A stretch of DNA of 64,000 nucleotides from an uncultured Sphingomonadaceae bacterium (lineage in GTDB: Bacteria > Pseudomonadota > Alphaproteobacteria > Sphingomonadales > Sphingomonadaceae). Position 1 is the stretch's first letter, and each line of letters begins with the position of its first letter. The stretch is taken from NCBI GenBank assembly GCA_947488625.1, contig CANKZR010000001.1, positions 992,001 through 1,056,000 on the forward strand, read 5' to 3'. The notes under the pieces are model-generated. The model was not told the DNA's origin. It made no database searches and saw only the letters and a program-made list of their open reading frames with translations. Positions 1 to 8,479 of the stretch are shown piece after piece. Position numbers and translations under genes: made by a program.

Positions 1-1440
1 CACCTGCTTGACGTAACCGAGCATTCCTTCTTCACCGAAGTAGCGCTTGGCCAGATTATCGGTGCTGAGCGCTGCCGTGTGATAGGTGGGCAGGGTAATC
101 AGGTGGTGGAAGATACCGGCACGCTGCGCACCATCGCGCTGGAAGGTGCGGATCTTCTCGTCCGCTTCCTGCGCCAGTTCGCTGTCGTCGTAATGCTGGC
201 TCATCAGTTGATCGCGCTCGTACATCGACAGGTCACGGCCCTCGGCTTCCCAGGCGTCATACACCTGCTGGCGGAAGTTCAGCGTCCAGTTGAAGCTAGG
301 CGAATTATTATAAACCAGCTTGGCCTTGGGGCATACTTCGCGAATGCGGTCCACCATACCGGCGATCTGCTCCACATGCGGCTTCTCGGTCTCGATCCAG
401 AGAAGGTCGGCGCCGTTCTGCAAAGCGGTGATGCAGTCGAGCACGCAGCGGTCCTCTCCGGTGCCGGGACGGAACTGGAACAGGTTGGACGGCAGACGCT
501 TGGGGCGAACCAGCGAGCCGTCACGGTTGATCAGCACATCGCCGGGCTCGCCAACGCCATCCACTGTCTCGCAGTCGAGGAAACTGTTGTACTTATCACC
601 AAGGTCGCCCGGCTGGCGGGTGAAGGCAATCTGCTTGGTCAGGCCAGCACCAAGGCTGTCCGTACGCGCGACGATAATGCCTTCAGGCACGCCCAGTTCG
701 AGGAAGGCATAGCGGATAGCGCGGATCTTCTGGAGGAAGTCTTCGTGCGGGACGGTAACCTTGCCGTCCTGATGGCCGCACTGCTTCTCGTCAGAAACCT
801 GGTTCTCGATCTGCAGGGCGCAGGCTCCTGCCTCGATCATCTTGCGCGCCAGCAGGTAGGTCGCCTCTGCATTGCCGAACCCTGCATCGATATCGGCGAT
901 GATGGGCACGACATGGGTTTCGTGATTGTCGATGGCTTGCTGCGCCGTCGCAGCAGCGGCTTCATCACCCGCTCCGCGCGCGGCATCCAGATCGCGGAAC
1001 AGACCGCCCAGTTCGCGTGCATCGGCCTGACGCAGGAACGTGTAAAGTTCCTCGATCAGCGCGGGAACGCTGGTTTTCTCGTGCATGGATTGATCGGGCA
1101 GGGGGCCAAATTCGCTGCGCAGCGCGGCGATCATCCAGCCGGAAAGGTAGAGATAACGACCCTTGGTGGTGCCGAAATGTTTCTTGATGGAGATCATCTT
1201 CTGCTGGCCGATGAACCCATGCCAGCAGCCCAGCGACTGCGTGTAGGCAGCAGGATCGGCGTCATAAGCGTCCATGTCGGCACGCATGATTTTCGACGTG
1301 TATTTGGCGATATCCAGACCAGTCTGGAAACGGTTCTGGGTACGCAGCCGCGCTGCGAACTCGGGATCGATTCCCTGCCAGTCCGTACCCGTGCGGTGCT
1401 TGATCGCAGATTGGCGGTGGATCTCTTCGAAATAGGTCAT
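1..1440 (-). CDS. aceA: Isocitrate lyase (3' end beyond window)
   Basis: Cleaves isocitrate to glyoxylate and succinate, the first step of the glyoxylate bypass used for growth on acetate or fatty acids. The minus-strand frame is open from an ATG at 1440 to the left edge (480 codons), so the C-terminus is outside the window. The catalytic loop reads KQCGHQDGK, with the active-site Cys near residue 221. This differs from the KKCGH form of short enterobacterial enzymes and resembles the longer (about 530 residue) Pseudomonas-type subfamily. A tryptophan- and tyrosine-rich N-terminal section and a DAGFG metal-binding segment are also visible. It is divergent from an ScfR/RamB-type regulator and shares an operator-like region with it. 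The family call is firm; the subfamily is from memory. Confidence 0.95.
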   Translation of the reverse strand, partial: MTYFEEIHRQSAIKHRTGTDWQGIDPEFAARLRTQNRFQTGLDIAKYTSKIMRADMDAYDADPAAYTQSLGCWHGFIGQQKMISIKKHFGTTKGRYLYLSGWMIAALRSEFGPLPDQSMHEKTSVPALIEELYTFLRQADARELGGLFRDLDAARGAGDEAAAATAQQAIDNHETHVVPIIADIDAGFGNAEATYLLARKMIEAGACALQIENQVSDEKQCGHQDGKVTVPHEDFLQKIRAIRYAFLELGVPEGIIVARTDSLGAGLTKQIAFTRQPGDLGDKYNSFLDCETVDGVGEPGDVLINRDGSLVRPKRLPSNLFQFRPGTGEDRCVLDCITALQNGADLLWIETEKPHVEQIAGMVDRIREVCPKAKLVYNNSPSFNWTLNFRQQVYDAWEAEGRDLSMYERDQLMSQHYDDSELAQEADEKIRTFQRDGAQRAGIFHHLITLPTYHTAALSTDNLAKRYFGEEGMLGYVKQV

Positions 1441-1512
1441 GGAATTGCAAGTCCTTCAGGTGTTGGCTTGCAGCCTTCCTGCCACGCGAATTCCCGCTCG
1501 TCGCAACGTCCG

Positions 1513-1559
1513 GTGTAATGTTGTCGAACTTTACAAGATTAGCGTGTAATGTTGTAAAG
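1513..1559. promoter_or_regulatory. Operator-like repeats between aceA and its regulator
   Basis: The 12-base direct repeat GTGTAATGTTGT occurs at 1513-1524 and 1544-1555. A perfect 8-base inverted repeat is formed by CTTTACAA (1529-1536) and TTGTAAAG (1552-1559). The block lies 73 bases upstream of the aceA ATG and just before the regulator ATG at 1582. RamB/ScfR-family regulators are known to bind TTTGCAAA-like sites, and TTTACAA/TTGTAAA is close to that. I infer autoregulation and control of aceA from one site. Confidence 0.6.
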
Positions 1560-1581
1560 GTGGACACATCGGAGGAAAAGC

Positions 1582-2982
1582 ATGGCCGGCAAGACACTCT
1601 ACCTCGGACCACGATTGAAGAAATTGCGCCGCGAACTCGGTTTGACGCAAGCCAACATGGCCACCGATCTCGATATCTCTGCAAGCTACATTGCCCTGAT
1701 GGAGCGCAACCAGCGGCCGGTAACTGCGGAAATGCTGCTGAAGCTTGCCACAACCTATCGTATCAACGTGGCAGACCTTGCTGATGAAGATGCAGACGAG
1801 ACTGCTGCACGCCTGCAATCGGCACTGCGCGATCCTCTGTTCTCCGACATTGCGATCGAACCGCTCGATATAGACGACATCGCAACCAGCTATCCCGGCA
1901 TGGCAGAGGCATTGCTGCGATTGCATACCGCTTTCGGGGAAGAGCAACTGGCGCTGGCGGAAAAGCGGGAGGTTCGAGAGGGCAGCACGGGCGACGTCGC
2001 AGCGGACCCGGTTGCCGAGGCTCGCGCATTTCTGGCAGCGCGGCGCAATTGCTTTCCCGTGTTGGACGATAGCGCGACTGAGGCATCGCGCAGCCTTTCC
2101 TCGTTTGAGGCCATGAAAGCGCACATCGCAGAAGAGCACGGACTGGATCTGCGCGTTTCCGACGACGGCCTGCTGCGCGGGGGTATGCGCTGGCACGATT
2201 ACCATCGTCGCCGCGTGCACGTTTCGGAACGGCTTGACCAATCGGGCCGACGTTTCCAGGCGGCGCTTCAGATCGCCATCATGGAGCAGGATGCCGCAAT
2301 CACCGCCTTGCTGGCGGAAGGCCGCTTTTCCGGCGAGGACAGCGAACGGCTGGTTCGGCGGGCATTGCAATCGTACTGGGCGGCGGCGCTGCTGATGCCG
2401 TACCACGCCTTTCGCAAGGCGGCAGAAGATCTGCGCTATGATGTCGAGGCGCTGGCCGCGCGCTTTTGCGTCAGTTTCGAGCAGGCCGCCCATCGCCTTA
2501 CGACCTTGCAGCGTTCCGGCGAGGAGGGCGTGCCGTTCTTCTTTCTTCGCGTGGACCGGGCGGGTAATGTCTCCAAGCGGCTGGACGGCGCTGGCTTTCC
2601 GCTGGCACGGCATGGCGGGGCATGCCCCTTGTGGAACATCCACGAGGTTTTCGCTTCGCCCGGCACGGTCGATGCCCAGCTTATCGAGCTGCCGGATGGC
2701 GAACGCTACGTATCGGTTGCCCGAACGGTGCGTGCTGGCGGCGGGCGGTTCAATGAGCGCAGCGTTCTTCGTTCTGTCGCGCTGGCGTGTTCGGCGCAGC
2801 ATCTGGACCGGCTCGTATATGCCACCACGCTGAAGAGCGAGGAGCCTACCCCTATCGGAGTCGCCTGTCGTCTGTGCCACCGCCCGCGCTGTATTGCCCG
2901 CTCGGCACCGCCGATGGGCCGCGAACTCATTCCCAGCCGCTTTCGCGATAGCGGTGTGCCGTTCGATTTCTCTGCCGACTAA
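1582..2982 (+). CDS. XRE-family short-chain fatty acid regulator (ScfR/RamB type)
   Basis: DNA-binding regulator of 466 residues. Residues 9-66 form a helix-turn-helix of the XRE type (LGLTQANMA then SASYIALMERN). The middle resembles the IrrE/ImmA-like domain, and the C-terminal third matches the DUF2083 module that is paired with it in RamB, PrpC-regulator and ScfR proteins. A Cys cluster, C429-x2-C432-x4-C437, lies near the end and could bind metal or sense redox. It diverges from isocitrate lyase, the classic target of this family, so acetate or propionate metabolism is the likely regulon. The ATG at 1582 is preceded by GGAGGAAAAG, a strong ribosome site. Its TAA overlaps the stop of the convergent gene by 4 bases. 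Confidence 0.88.
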   Translation: MAGKTLYLGPRLKKLRRELGLTQANMATDLDISASYIALMERNQRPVTAEMLLKLATTYRINVADLADEDADETAARLQSALRDPLFSDIAIEPLDIDDIATSYPGMAEALLRLHTAFGEEQLALAEKREVREGSTGDVAADPVAEARAFLAARRNCFPVLDDSATEASRSLSSFEAMKAHIAEEHGLDLRVSDDGLLRGGMRWHDYHRRRVHVSERLDQSGRRFQAALQIAIMEQDAAITALLAEGRFSGEDSERLVRRALQSYWAAALLMPYHAFRKAAEDLRYDVEALAARFCVSFEQAAHRLTTLQRSGEEGVPFFFLRVDRAGNVSKRLDGAGFPLARHGGACPLWNIHEVFASPGTVDAQLIELPDGERYVSVARTVRAGGGRFNERSVLRSVALACSAQHLDRLVYATTLKSEEPTPIGVACRLCHRPRCIARSAPPMGRELIPSRFRDSGVPFDFSAD

Positions 2983-4322
2983 GCCGACAGCTGGGCCAGC
3001 TTTGCCTCCACCATAGCCCGCACGTCCACCCGCGCTTTCAACCGCGCGGCAAGCAGGGCCGTCCCGCTGATCTTGCGTTGGACGAAGAGGATATCGGCTG
3101 GAGGAAGATGCCATGAAGCGCGGTCCTGCGCCATGGTCATGCCTTCTTGCCGAATGGTCTTGATGAAACGCCTGTCGCCGAAATCGAATGGTCCCGGTTT
3201 CGATAGCTCTGCGAGGATTACGCCGATGATGGTATCGAAGCTGTCGGCATGGGCCTCGGCGGCGTGGCGGGAGAGGAAACCGGCGTCGATCGCGGCATCG
3301 GCAATTTCGGCTCGGTCTTCAGCAAGTCCGGCTGAGAGGAGACGTCTGTAACTTTCCGACACGAGCGGGGACACCTCTCGCGCGGCACCGAAATCAAGCA
3401 GGACAAGCCGATTGCCATCCTCTGCCACGCGATAGTTGGCGAAATTGGGATCGGTCTGCATCAGCCCGAAATCGAACAGTTCACGCAGGACGAGGGCAAT
3501 GAGCCGCTCCGTCATGGCGTCACGCACGTCCGGCGGCTCATGATCCAGTGACTCGATCGGGCGACCGGGCACGAAGTCCATCGCCAGCACGTTTTTCGTC
3601 GTAAGGTCTGCGTGCAGGCCGGGAACTATATAGTCGTCATTGCCATCCAGCAGCTTGGCATAGGCTGATAATTGCGTTGCTTCGCGCTCGTAGTCGGCTT
3701 CTTCGCGCAATTGCGCCTTTGCCTCACCCAGCAGGGGCGCGATATCCAGGTGTTCCGGCAGCAGACCCGATACCCGAAGAAGGGTCGCGACGTTATCGAC
3801 GTCGGCGTCAATGGATTCGCGAACGCCCGGGTATTGCACCTTGATCGCCAGGTCGCGTCCGTCGCGGGTCGTGGCGCGGTGGACCTGCCCGATGGAGGCT
3901 GCAGCCAATGGTCGCGGATTGAAGTAGCGGAAATTGCGGCGCCAGCCCTGGCCCCAGTCCGCCGCGAGAACGGCCTCGAGCTGCTTTGGCGGCATGGAAT
4001 GCGCATTTTCGCGCAGGCGCGCCATGATGTCGGACAGTTCCGGCGGCAGGACATCGCCAGCATCCAGCGATACCATCTGGCCCAGTTTCATCGCTGCCCC
4101 GCGCAGGTGGGACAGGCGGTCCGCCACGCGGCCGATGTTGGCAGGCGTCAGCAAAAGCTCCTGCATGCGCGGACGCTTTCCCTCGGCCAGTCGTCGTGCC
4201 CCTTCGGCCATGACGCCACCGGCTAGCCCGCCAGCCAGCCGTCCGAACTGGCCCAGTCGCGCCCTTCGGCTACCCGGCACAGCTCGCGAATTGGAATTAT
4301 TATCGTCGTCTGACATGGTCAT
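2979..4322 (-). CDS. ABC1/UbiB-family atypical kinase
   Basis: ABC1 (ADCK/UbiB) family protein of 447 residues. The family supports ubiquinone synthesis or other lipid handling through an atypical kinase/ATPase fold. Visible motifs are the KxGQ loop (MKLGQMVS), the Ala-rich nucleotide loop (AAASIGQVHRA), the invariant Lys in AIKVQYPGV and the metal-binding LLDFGAAREV. The catalytic loop reads QTDPNFAN, where most members have ADPHPGN. No C-terminal transmembrane helices are obvious, unlike Escherichia coli UbiB. The frame is open upstream to 4475, but that would run into psd, so I prefer the ATG at 4322 (or 4316). It is divergent from psd and convergent with the ScfR gene. The exact substrate is unknown. 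Confidence 0.85.
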   Translation of the reverse strand: MTMSDDDNNSNSRAVPGSRRARLGQFGRLAGGLAGGVMAEGARRLAEGKRPRMQELLLTPANIGRVADRLSHLRGAAMKLGQMVSLDAGDVLPPELSDIMARLRENAHSMPPKQLEAVLAADWGQGWRRNFRYFNPRPLAAASIGQVHRATTRDGRDLAIKVQYPGVRESIDADVDNVATLLRVSGLLPEHLDIAPLLGEAKAQLREEADYEREATQLSAYAKLLDGNDDYIVPGLHADLTTKNVLAMDFVPGRPIESLDHEPPDVRDAMTERLIALVLRELFDFGLMQTDPNFANYRVAEDGNRLVLLDFGAAREVSPLVSESYRRLLSAGLAEDRAEIADAAIDAGFLSRHAAEAHADSFDTIIGVILAELSKPGPFDFGDRRFIKTIRQEGMTMAQDRASWHLPPADILFVQRKISGTALLAARLKARVDVRAMVEAKLAQLSA

Positions 4323-4409
4323 CGAAATGGGGCGCGCGCAAGGAAAGACCAGCGGGGACGAAGGTCCGTATCGCTTGTAGCCAGCGTCGCGAACGAATAG
4401 GGAAGCGCG

Positions 4410-5162
4410 ATGGCTGGAGAACTTAGAGACAATCGCGGTCGCGGTGACGCGGAATGGGGCCTTCCCCCGATCCATCCGGAAGGGCGCAAATTCGGGATGA
4501 TCGCAGTAGCCATCGCGCTGGTGGTGCTGCTGATCTTCGACTGGGAATTGCTGGGATGGCCTTTGTTGGCGCTGTCCGCTGGCGTATTCGCATTCTTTCG
4601 CGACCCGGAACGCGTCGTGCCTCAGGGAGAAAGACTTCTCGTCTCGCCCGCTGACGGGCTTGTTTCACTGATTACGCAGGTACCTCCACCGGTCGAGTTA
4701 CAGCACGATACGGAAGATGGCGGTCGCGGGCTGGGGACAGAGCCGGTCATGCGCGTTTCCATTTTCATGTCCGTGTTCGACGTTCATATCAATCGCTCCC
4801 CGATCGCCGGAACGATCAGGCGCATCATTTACATTCCCGGTCGCTTCATGAATGCCGATCTCGACAAGGCCAGTGAAGAGAACGAGCGGCAGCACGTGCT
4901 TGTAGCGCGCGCCGACGGTACGCCGATCGGAATTACACAGATTGCCGGTTTGATCGCGCGGCGCATCGTGCCGTTCGTGAAGCCGGGGGACATCGTCGCC
5001 GCCGGTCAGCGTGTCGGCCTGATCCGGTTCGGCAGCCGCGTAGACGTGTATCTGCCCACTGGAACGGAACCCAGGGTGCTGGTTGGCCAGCGCGTGATTG
5101 CAGGCGAAACCGTGCTGGCCGAAATCGGTACGGCGGGATTGCTGGAAGGAGTAAGCCAATGA
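4410..5162 (+). CDS. psd: Phosphatidylserine decarboxylase
   Basis: Converts phosphatidylserine to phosphatidylethanolamine at the inner membrane. It is 250 residues long, the short type with a minimal GS processing site. The self-cleavage pair is G208-S209 in [11 protein letters not shown], where Ser becomes the pyruvoyl group. The supporting catalytic residues D82 (SPADG) and H126 (FDVHINRSP) are present. Hydrophobic segments at about residues 30-62 anchor the protein. The stop overlaps the pssA start by 4 bases (ATGA), which makes translational coupling likely and keeps substrate production and use together. Confidence 0.96.
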   Translation: MAGELRDNRGRGDAEWGLPPIHPEGRKFGMIAVAIALVVLLIFDWELLGWPLLALSAGVFAFFRDPERVVPQGERLLVSPADGLVSLITQVPPPVELQHDTEDGGRGLGTEPVMRVSIFMSVFDVHINRSPIAGTIRRIIYIPGRFMNADLDKASEENERQHVLVARADGTPIGITQIAGLIARRIVPFVKPGDIVAAGQRVGLIRFGSRVDVYLPTGTEPRVLVGQRVIAGETVLAEIGTAGLLEGVSQ

Positions 5163-6118
5163 GGCCGGGTGAGGACGACTTGCACGAATACGACGATGAA
5201 GAGACGGCACCTGCAGGTCCCGCCTGGCTTGGGCCGAAGGCTAGCGAGCATGAACGAGTGACCCGGTCGCGCGGGGGCAAGGGACTGTCGCTGCGCGCCG
5301 TGCTTCCCAACGCGATCACCGCTGCCGCGCTCTGTTCCGGTCTCACCAGCATCCTGTTTGCTATCGGGGGGCAGTGGGAACAGTCGGTATTTGCCATGAT
5401 CCTGGCCGGTATTCTCGACATGATGGACGGGCGTATCGCCCGGCTTCTGAAGGCGCAATCGCGCTTCGGGGCCGAGCTCGACAGCCTTTCGGATTCGGCT
5501 AGCTTCGGCATCGCGCCTGCGCTGGTCCTTTACATCTGGTCGCTTGCCGAAATGCCGCGCTTCGGTTGGCTGGCGGCGCTGGCCTATGCCATCTGCTGCG
5601 CGCTGCGTCTGGCGCGCTTCAATGCGCAGATCGACGTGGAAGACCAGCCACACAAGTCCGCCGGCTATCTTACTGGCGTTCCGGCGCCGATGGGCGCGGG
5701 CTTTGCCTTCATGCCCATGTACCTGTGGCTTGCAACCGGAGAAGAAATTTTCCGCGATCCATGGCTCGTCGGACCGTGGGTTATCGCGATTGCCGTATTG
5801 ATGGTCTCCAATCTCGCCACGCCAAGCTGGAAGTCGGTCAGCCCGTCAGGGGACTTCAAGCTGGCCTTCATTGCGCTTGCAGGACTGCTGGTGGGTGGTT
5901 TGCTGATCGAGACATGGTGGACGCTGGTGCTGATTGGCGTCGTCTATCTGGCCCTGATCGCATGGTCGGTGGTCGGCTATGCCAAGATCAGGCGAGCGAA
6001 AAATGCGAAGGCAACGGGCGATGGCGAACCCGACGAGCAGGCTACGCCGCCAGCAGGGCGAAAGCCTCTTGCGGTCGACGAAGTGGACGAGGCGCTGTCA
6101 CGACCGCGCGATCGATAG
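5159..6118 (+). CDS. pssA: CDP-diacylglycerol--serine O-phosphatidyltransferase
   Basis: Makes phosphatidylserine from CDP-diacylglycerol and serine. It is 319 residues with a charged N-terminus and about eight membrane segments. The CDP-alcohol phosphotransferase signature D87-x2-D90-G-x2-A-R94-x9-G104-x3-D108-x3-D112 is intact. It starts inside the psd stop codon (ATGA). The C-terminal tail (about residues 280-319) is hydrophilic and low in complexity, and its last 77 bases overlap a small gene on the other strand. Confidence 0.96.
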   Translation: MRPGEDDLHEYDDEETAPAGPAWLGPKASEHERVTRSRGGKGLSLRAVLPNAITAAALCSGLTSILFAIGGQWEQSVFAMILAGILDMMDGRIARLLKAQSRFGAELDSLSDSASFGIAPALVLYIWSLAEMPRFGWLAALAYAICCALRLARFNAQIDVEDQPHKSAGYLTGVPAPMGAGFAFMPMYLWLATGEEIFRDPWLVGPWVIAIAVLMVSNLATPSWKSVSPSGDFKLAFIALAGLLVGGLLIETWWTLVLIGVVYLALIAWSVVGYAKIRRAKNAKATGDGEPDEQATPPAGRKPLAVDEVDEALSRPRDR

Positions 6119-6242
6119 CGGCCAGTTCGCTACGGATTTCCCGCCAGCGGACGAGGCCGTAGCGGATCGACGCGTGGCAGGAGAGCAGCGAAGCTGCCGC
6201 CACGAAGCCGAAGAATGCCGAAATTGCGATTGCTATTGTCAT
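6042..6242 (-). CDS. Small membrane protein behind LexA-type boxes
   Basis: A 66-residue protein starting at ATG 6242. Residues 2-24 form one hydrophobic helix (AIAISAFFGFVAAASLLSC), followed by a basic, amphipathic stretch ([18 protein letters not shown]) and an Arg/Pro-rich tail. I do not recognise a named family, though short proteins of this shape occur in related genomes as far as I recall. The start lies 33 bases from the nearest of three GTTC-N7-GTTC boxes, so it is placed as an SOS-regulated gene would be. Its 3' end overlaps pssA by 77 bases. A membrane-anchored SOS division inhibitor, analogous to Caulobacter SidA or DidA, is an inference from size, topology and promoter only. Confidence 0.55.
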   Translation of the reverse strand: MTIAIAISAFFGFVAAASLLSCHASIRYGLVRWREIRSELAAIDRAVVTAPRPLRRPQEAFALLAA

Positions 6243-6274
6243 CGTTCAAGCCCCAACTCTGTGTCGCGTCATCT

Positions 6275-6289
6275 GTTCCTGTTGCGTTC
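6275..6289. promoter_or_regulatory. LexA-type SOS box 1 (GTTC-N7-GTTC)
   Basis: GTTC at 6275-6278 and 6286-6289 with a 7-base gap match the alphaproteobacterial LexA consensus. It is the box nearest to the divergent small membrane protein (start 6242). Confidence 0.7.
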
Positions 6290-6292
6290 TAT

Positions 6293-6307
6293 GTTCCACT
6301 TTCGTTC
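6293..6307. promoter_or_regulatory. LexA-type SOS box 2 (GTTC-N7-GTTC)
   Basis: GTTC at 6293-6296 and 6304-6307 with a 7-base gap. It begins 18 bases after box 1 begins. On the minus strand it falls just after a TTGACC -35-like hexamer, so a repressor bound here would block a promoter reading toward 6242. Confidence 0.7.
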
Positions 6308-6326
6308 CGCGTGGTCAAGCGTTTTT

Positions 6327-6341
6327 GTTCTGGCTGTGTTC
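6327..6341. promoter_or_regulatory. LexA-type SOS box 3 (GTTC-N7-GTTC)
   Basis: GTTC at 6327-6330 and 6338-6341 with a 7-base gap. Three exact pairs within 67 bases is far beyond chance for a 4-base word. rpsB starts 200 bases further on, so an effect on rpsB is possible but less likely. Confidence 0.7.
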
Positions 6342-6452
6342 TCGCTTGAGAATTTGAGACTGGATTTCCCCGTCCACCTCCGCTAAAGGCGCGACCGCCT
6401 GAAGGGCAGAAGCGATTCCCGTTTCGGCTCGCCCAGGCAAATCCACATGGAA

Positions 6453-6490
6453 GGCACTGACATACCGGTGCCGCCCGAGGGAGAACTCCC
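6453..6490 (+). promoter_or_regulatory. Candidate structured leader of rpsB
   Basis: Two short hairpins precede rpsB. GGCAC (6453-6457) pairs with GTGCC (6468-6472), and GGGAG (6479-6483) pairs with CTCCC (6486-6490) across a 2-base turn. Many bacteria regulate rpsB-tsf through S2 binding to the mRNA leader. I cannot show that this structure belongs to a known leader family. Confidence 0.3.
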
Positions 6491-6540
6491 AAGGGCTGGT
6501 TCCCCGTCTTCCAGAGGCTTAACCGGAAAGGAATTTTCTT

Positions 6541-7359
6541 ATGGCGGCTCCTACCGTCACGATGCAGCAATTGATCGAGGCCGGCGCACACTTCGGCCAC
6601 CAGACCCACCGCTGGAACCCGCGCATGAAGCCGTATATCTTCGGCAGCCGCAACGGTGTGCACATTATCGACCTGTCGCAGACCGTGCCCCTGATGGCGC
6701 GTGCTCTTGACTTCGTCTCTTCCACCGTGCGTGCAGGCGGCAAGGTCCTGTTCGTCGGCACCAAGCGCCAAGCGCAGGAGCCGATTGCACAGGCAGCACG
6801 TTCGTGCGGCCAGCACTTCGTCAACCATCGCTGGCTGGGCGGCATGCTCACCAACTGGAAGACGATTTCGCAGTCGATCAAGCGCCTGAAGGCTCTGGAA
6901 GAGCAGCTGGCTGGCGACACCTCGCTGATCACCAAGAAGGAAGTCCTGCAGCTAACGCGTGAGCGTGACAAGCTGGAACTTTCGCTTGGTGGTATTCGCG
7001 ACATGGGCGGCATTCCCGACGTGATGTTCGTGATCGACGCCAACAAGGAAGACCTCGCCATCAAGGAAGCCGGCGTTCTCGGCATCCCCGTGATCGGCGT
7101 GCTCGACACCAATGTCGATCCTTCCGGCATCGCTTTCCCGATCCCCGGCAACGACGATGCCAGCCGCGCCGTGCGCCTGTATTGCGATGCAGTGGCCAAG
7201 GCCGCCAGCACCGGTACGACCGAAGGCGTGGTGGACTCCGGTGCCGACATCGGCGCGATGGACGCTCCTCCCGCAGAAGCTGCCGTTGCCGAAGCTGCAC
7301 CGGCTGCCGAAGCTCCGGCTGAAGAAGCCAAGGCTCAAGAGACCAAGGCCGACGCCTGA
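6541..7359 (+). CDS. rpsB: 30S ribosomal protein S2
   Basis: Structural protein of the small subunit that also helps bring S1 to the ribosome. It is 272 residues. The N-terminus has the usual [20 protein letters not shown] pattern and the core matches S2 along its length. The last 40 or so residues are an Ala/Glu/Lys-rich tail ([13 protein letters not shown]), a common extension in this lineage. The ATG at 6541 follows a GGAAAGGAA ribosome site. tsf follows 112 bases later, the near-universal arrangement. Confidence 0.98.
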   Translation: MAAPTVTMQQLIEAGAHFGHQTHRWNPRMKPYIFGSRNGVHIIDLSQTVPLMARALDFVSSTVRAGGKVLFVGTKRQAQEPIAQAARSCGQHFVNHRWLGGMLTNWKTISQSIKRLKALEEQLAGDTSLITKKEVLQLTRERDKLELSLGGIRDMGGIPDVMFVIDANKEDLAIKEAGVLGIPVIGVLDTNVDPSGIAFPIPGNDDASRAVRLYCDAVAKAASTGTTEGVVDSGADIGAMDAPPAEAAVAEAAPAAEAPAEEAKAQETKADA

Positions 7360-7411
7360 TCTTTCGTGTGATCGCGCGGTGAAACTCGCGCGTCACATTC
7401 TAAATATACCG

Positions 7412-7443
7412 GGCCGGTTCGTCATTCGCTTGATGGACCGGCC
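7412..7443 (+). other. Hairpin in the rpsB-tsf spacer
   Basis: GGCCGGT (7412-7418) is fully complementary to ACCGGCC (7437-7443), with inner CAT/ATG pairs that can extend the stem. No U-run follows, so it is not a classic terminator. It may be an attenuation or mRNA-processing site between rpsB and tsf. Confidence 0.4.
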
Positions 7444-7470
7444 TCCAAATTCAATCTGAAGGAAACACAC

Positions 7471-8397
7471 ATGGCTGCATTTTCCGCATCCGACGTGAAA
7501 GCCCTGCGCGAGAAGACCGGCGCGGGCATGATGGACGCCAAGAAGGCGCTTGAAGCTGCCGACGGCGATATCGAAGCTGCAATCGACGCATTGCGCGCCA
7601 AGGGCCTGGCCACCGCACAGAAGAAGTCCAGCCGCACCGCGGCAGAGGGCCTGGTCGGTGTTGCCGTTGAAGGCACAAAGGGCGTTGCCGTCGAAGTAAA
7701 CTCCGAAACCGACTTCGTTGCCAAGAACGAGCAGTTCCAGGATTTCGTGCGCAAGACCACGCAGGTCGCGCTCGGCATGGACAGCGACGACGTGGAAGCA
7801 CTGAAGTCCGCGTCCTACCCCGACGGCGGCACCGTTTCGGACAAGCTGACCGACAACGTTGCCACCATCGGTGAGAACCAGCAGGTTCGCCGCATGAAAA
7901 GCGTTTCGGTGTCGAACGGCGTTGTCGTTCCCTACATGCACAACGCACAGGCACCCAACCTCGGCAAGATCGGCGTGCTGGTCGCGCTGGAATCCGAAGC
8001 TGGCGCAGACGTGCTGGAGCCTTTGGGCAAGCAACTGGCCATGCACATCGCCGCCGCTTTCCCACTGGCGCTGACCGCTGAAGGCCTGGACGCCGAAGTG
8101 ATCGAGCGTGAGCGCAAGATCGCCGCCGAAAAGGCTGCCGAAAGCGGCAAGCCTGAAAACGTGCAGGAAAAGATGGTCGACGGTGCGATCAAGAAATACG
8201 CCAAGGAGAACGCTCTCCTCAGCCAGCTGTTCGTGATGGACAACAAGACGCCCATCGCCGACGTCGTGGCTGCCGCTGGCAAGGAAGCCGGCAAGGAAAT
8301 CACCCTGACGGACTATGTCCGCTTCCAGCTCGGCGAAGGCATCGAGAAGGAAGAAAGCGACTTCGCAGCAGAAGTTGCGGCTGCCGTGGGCGGTTAA
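7471..8397 (+). CDS. tsf: Translation elongation factor Ts
   Basis: Nucleotide exchange factor for EF-Tu, 308 residues. The N-terminal UBA-like domain carries [16 protein letters not shown], and the core signature [16 protein letters not shown] follows near residue 72. The full coiled-coil and C-terminal module are present ([13 protein letters not shown]). The start has a GAAGGAAA ribosome site. A strong intrinsic terminator follows 30 bases after the stop, so tsf ends the rpsB-tsf transcript. Confidence 0.98.
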   Translation: MAAFSASDVKALREKTGAGMMDAKKALEAADGDIEAAIDALRAKGLATAQKKSSRTAAEGLVGVAVEGTKGVAVEVNSETDFVAKNEQFQDFVRKTTQVALGMDSDDVEALKSASYPDGGTVSDKLTDNVATIGENQQVRRMKSVSVSNGVVVPYMHNAQAPNLGKIGVLVALESEAGADVLEPLGKQLAMHIAAAFPLALTAEGLDAEVIERERKIAAEKAAESGKPENVQEKMVDGAIKKYAKENALLSQLFVMDNKTPIADVVAAAGKEAGKEITLTDYVRFQLGEGIEKEESDFAAEVAAAVGG

Positions 8398-8427
8398 ACT
8401 TACTGCGACATTCCAGTCGAAAACGGG

Positions 8428-8467
8428 ACGGCGAAGTTGGCAGTGTCAGCTTCGCCGTTTTGTTTTT
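8428..8467 (+). terminator. Rho-independent terminator after tsf
   Basis: ACGGCGAAG (8428-8436) pairs perfectly with CTTCGCCGT (8450-8458), followed by TTTGTTTTT. It separates tsf from the convergent metallophosphoesterase, whose restored stop lies at 8480. Confidence 0.85.
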
Positions 8468-8479
8468 GGACCCAGCAGA

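Noticed and set aside
79-1518. 479-codon plus-strand frame opposite isocitrate lyase
   Set aside because: It is antisense to an unmistakable aceA and has no family-like sequence; high GC leaves long shadow frames.
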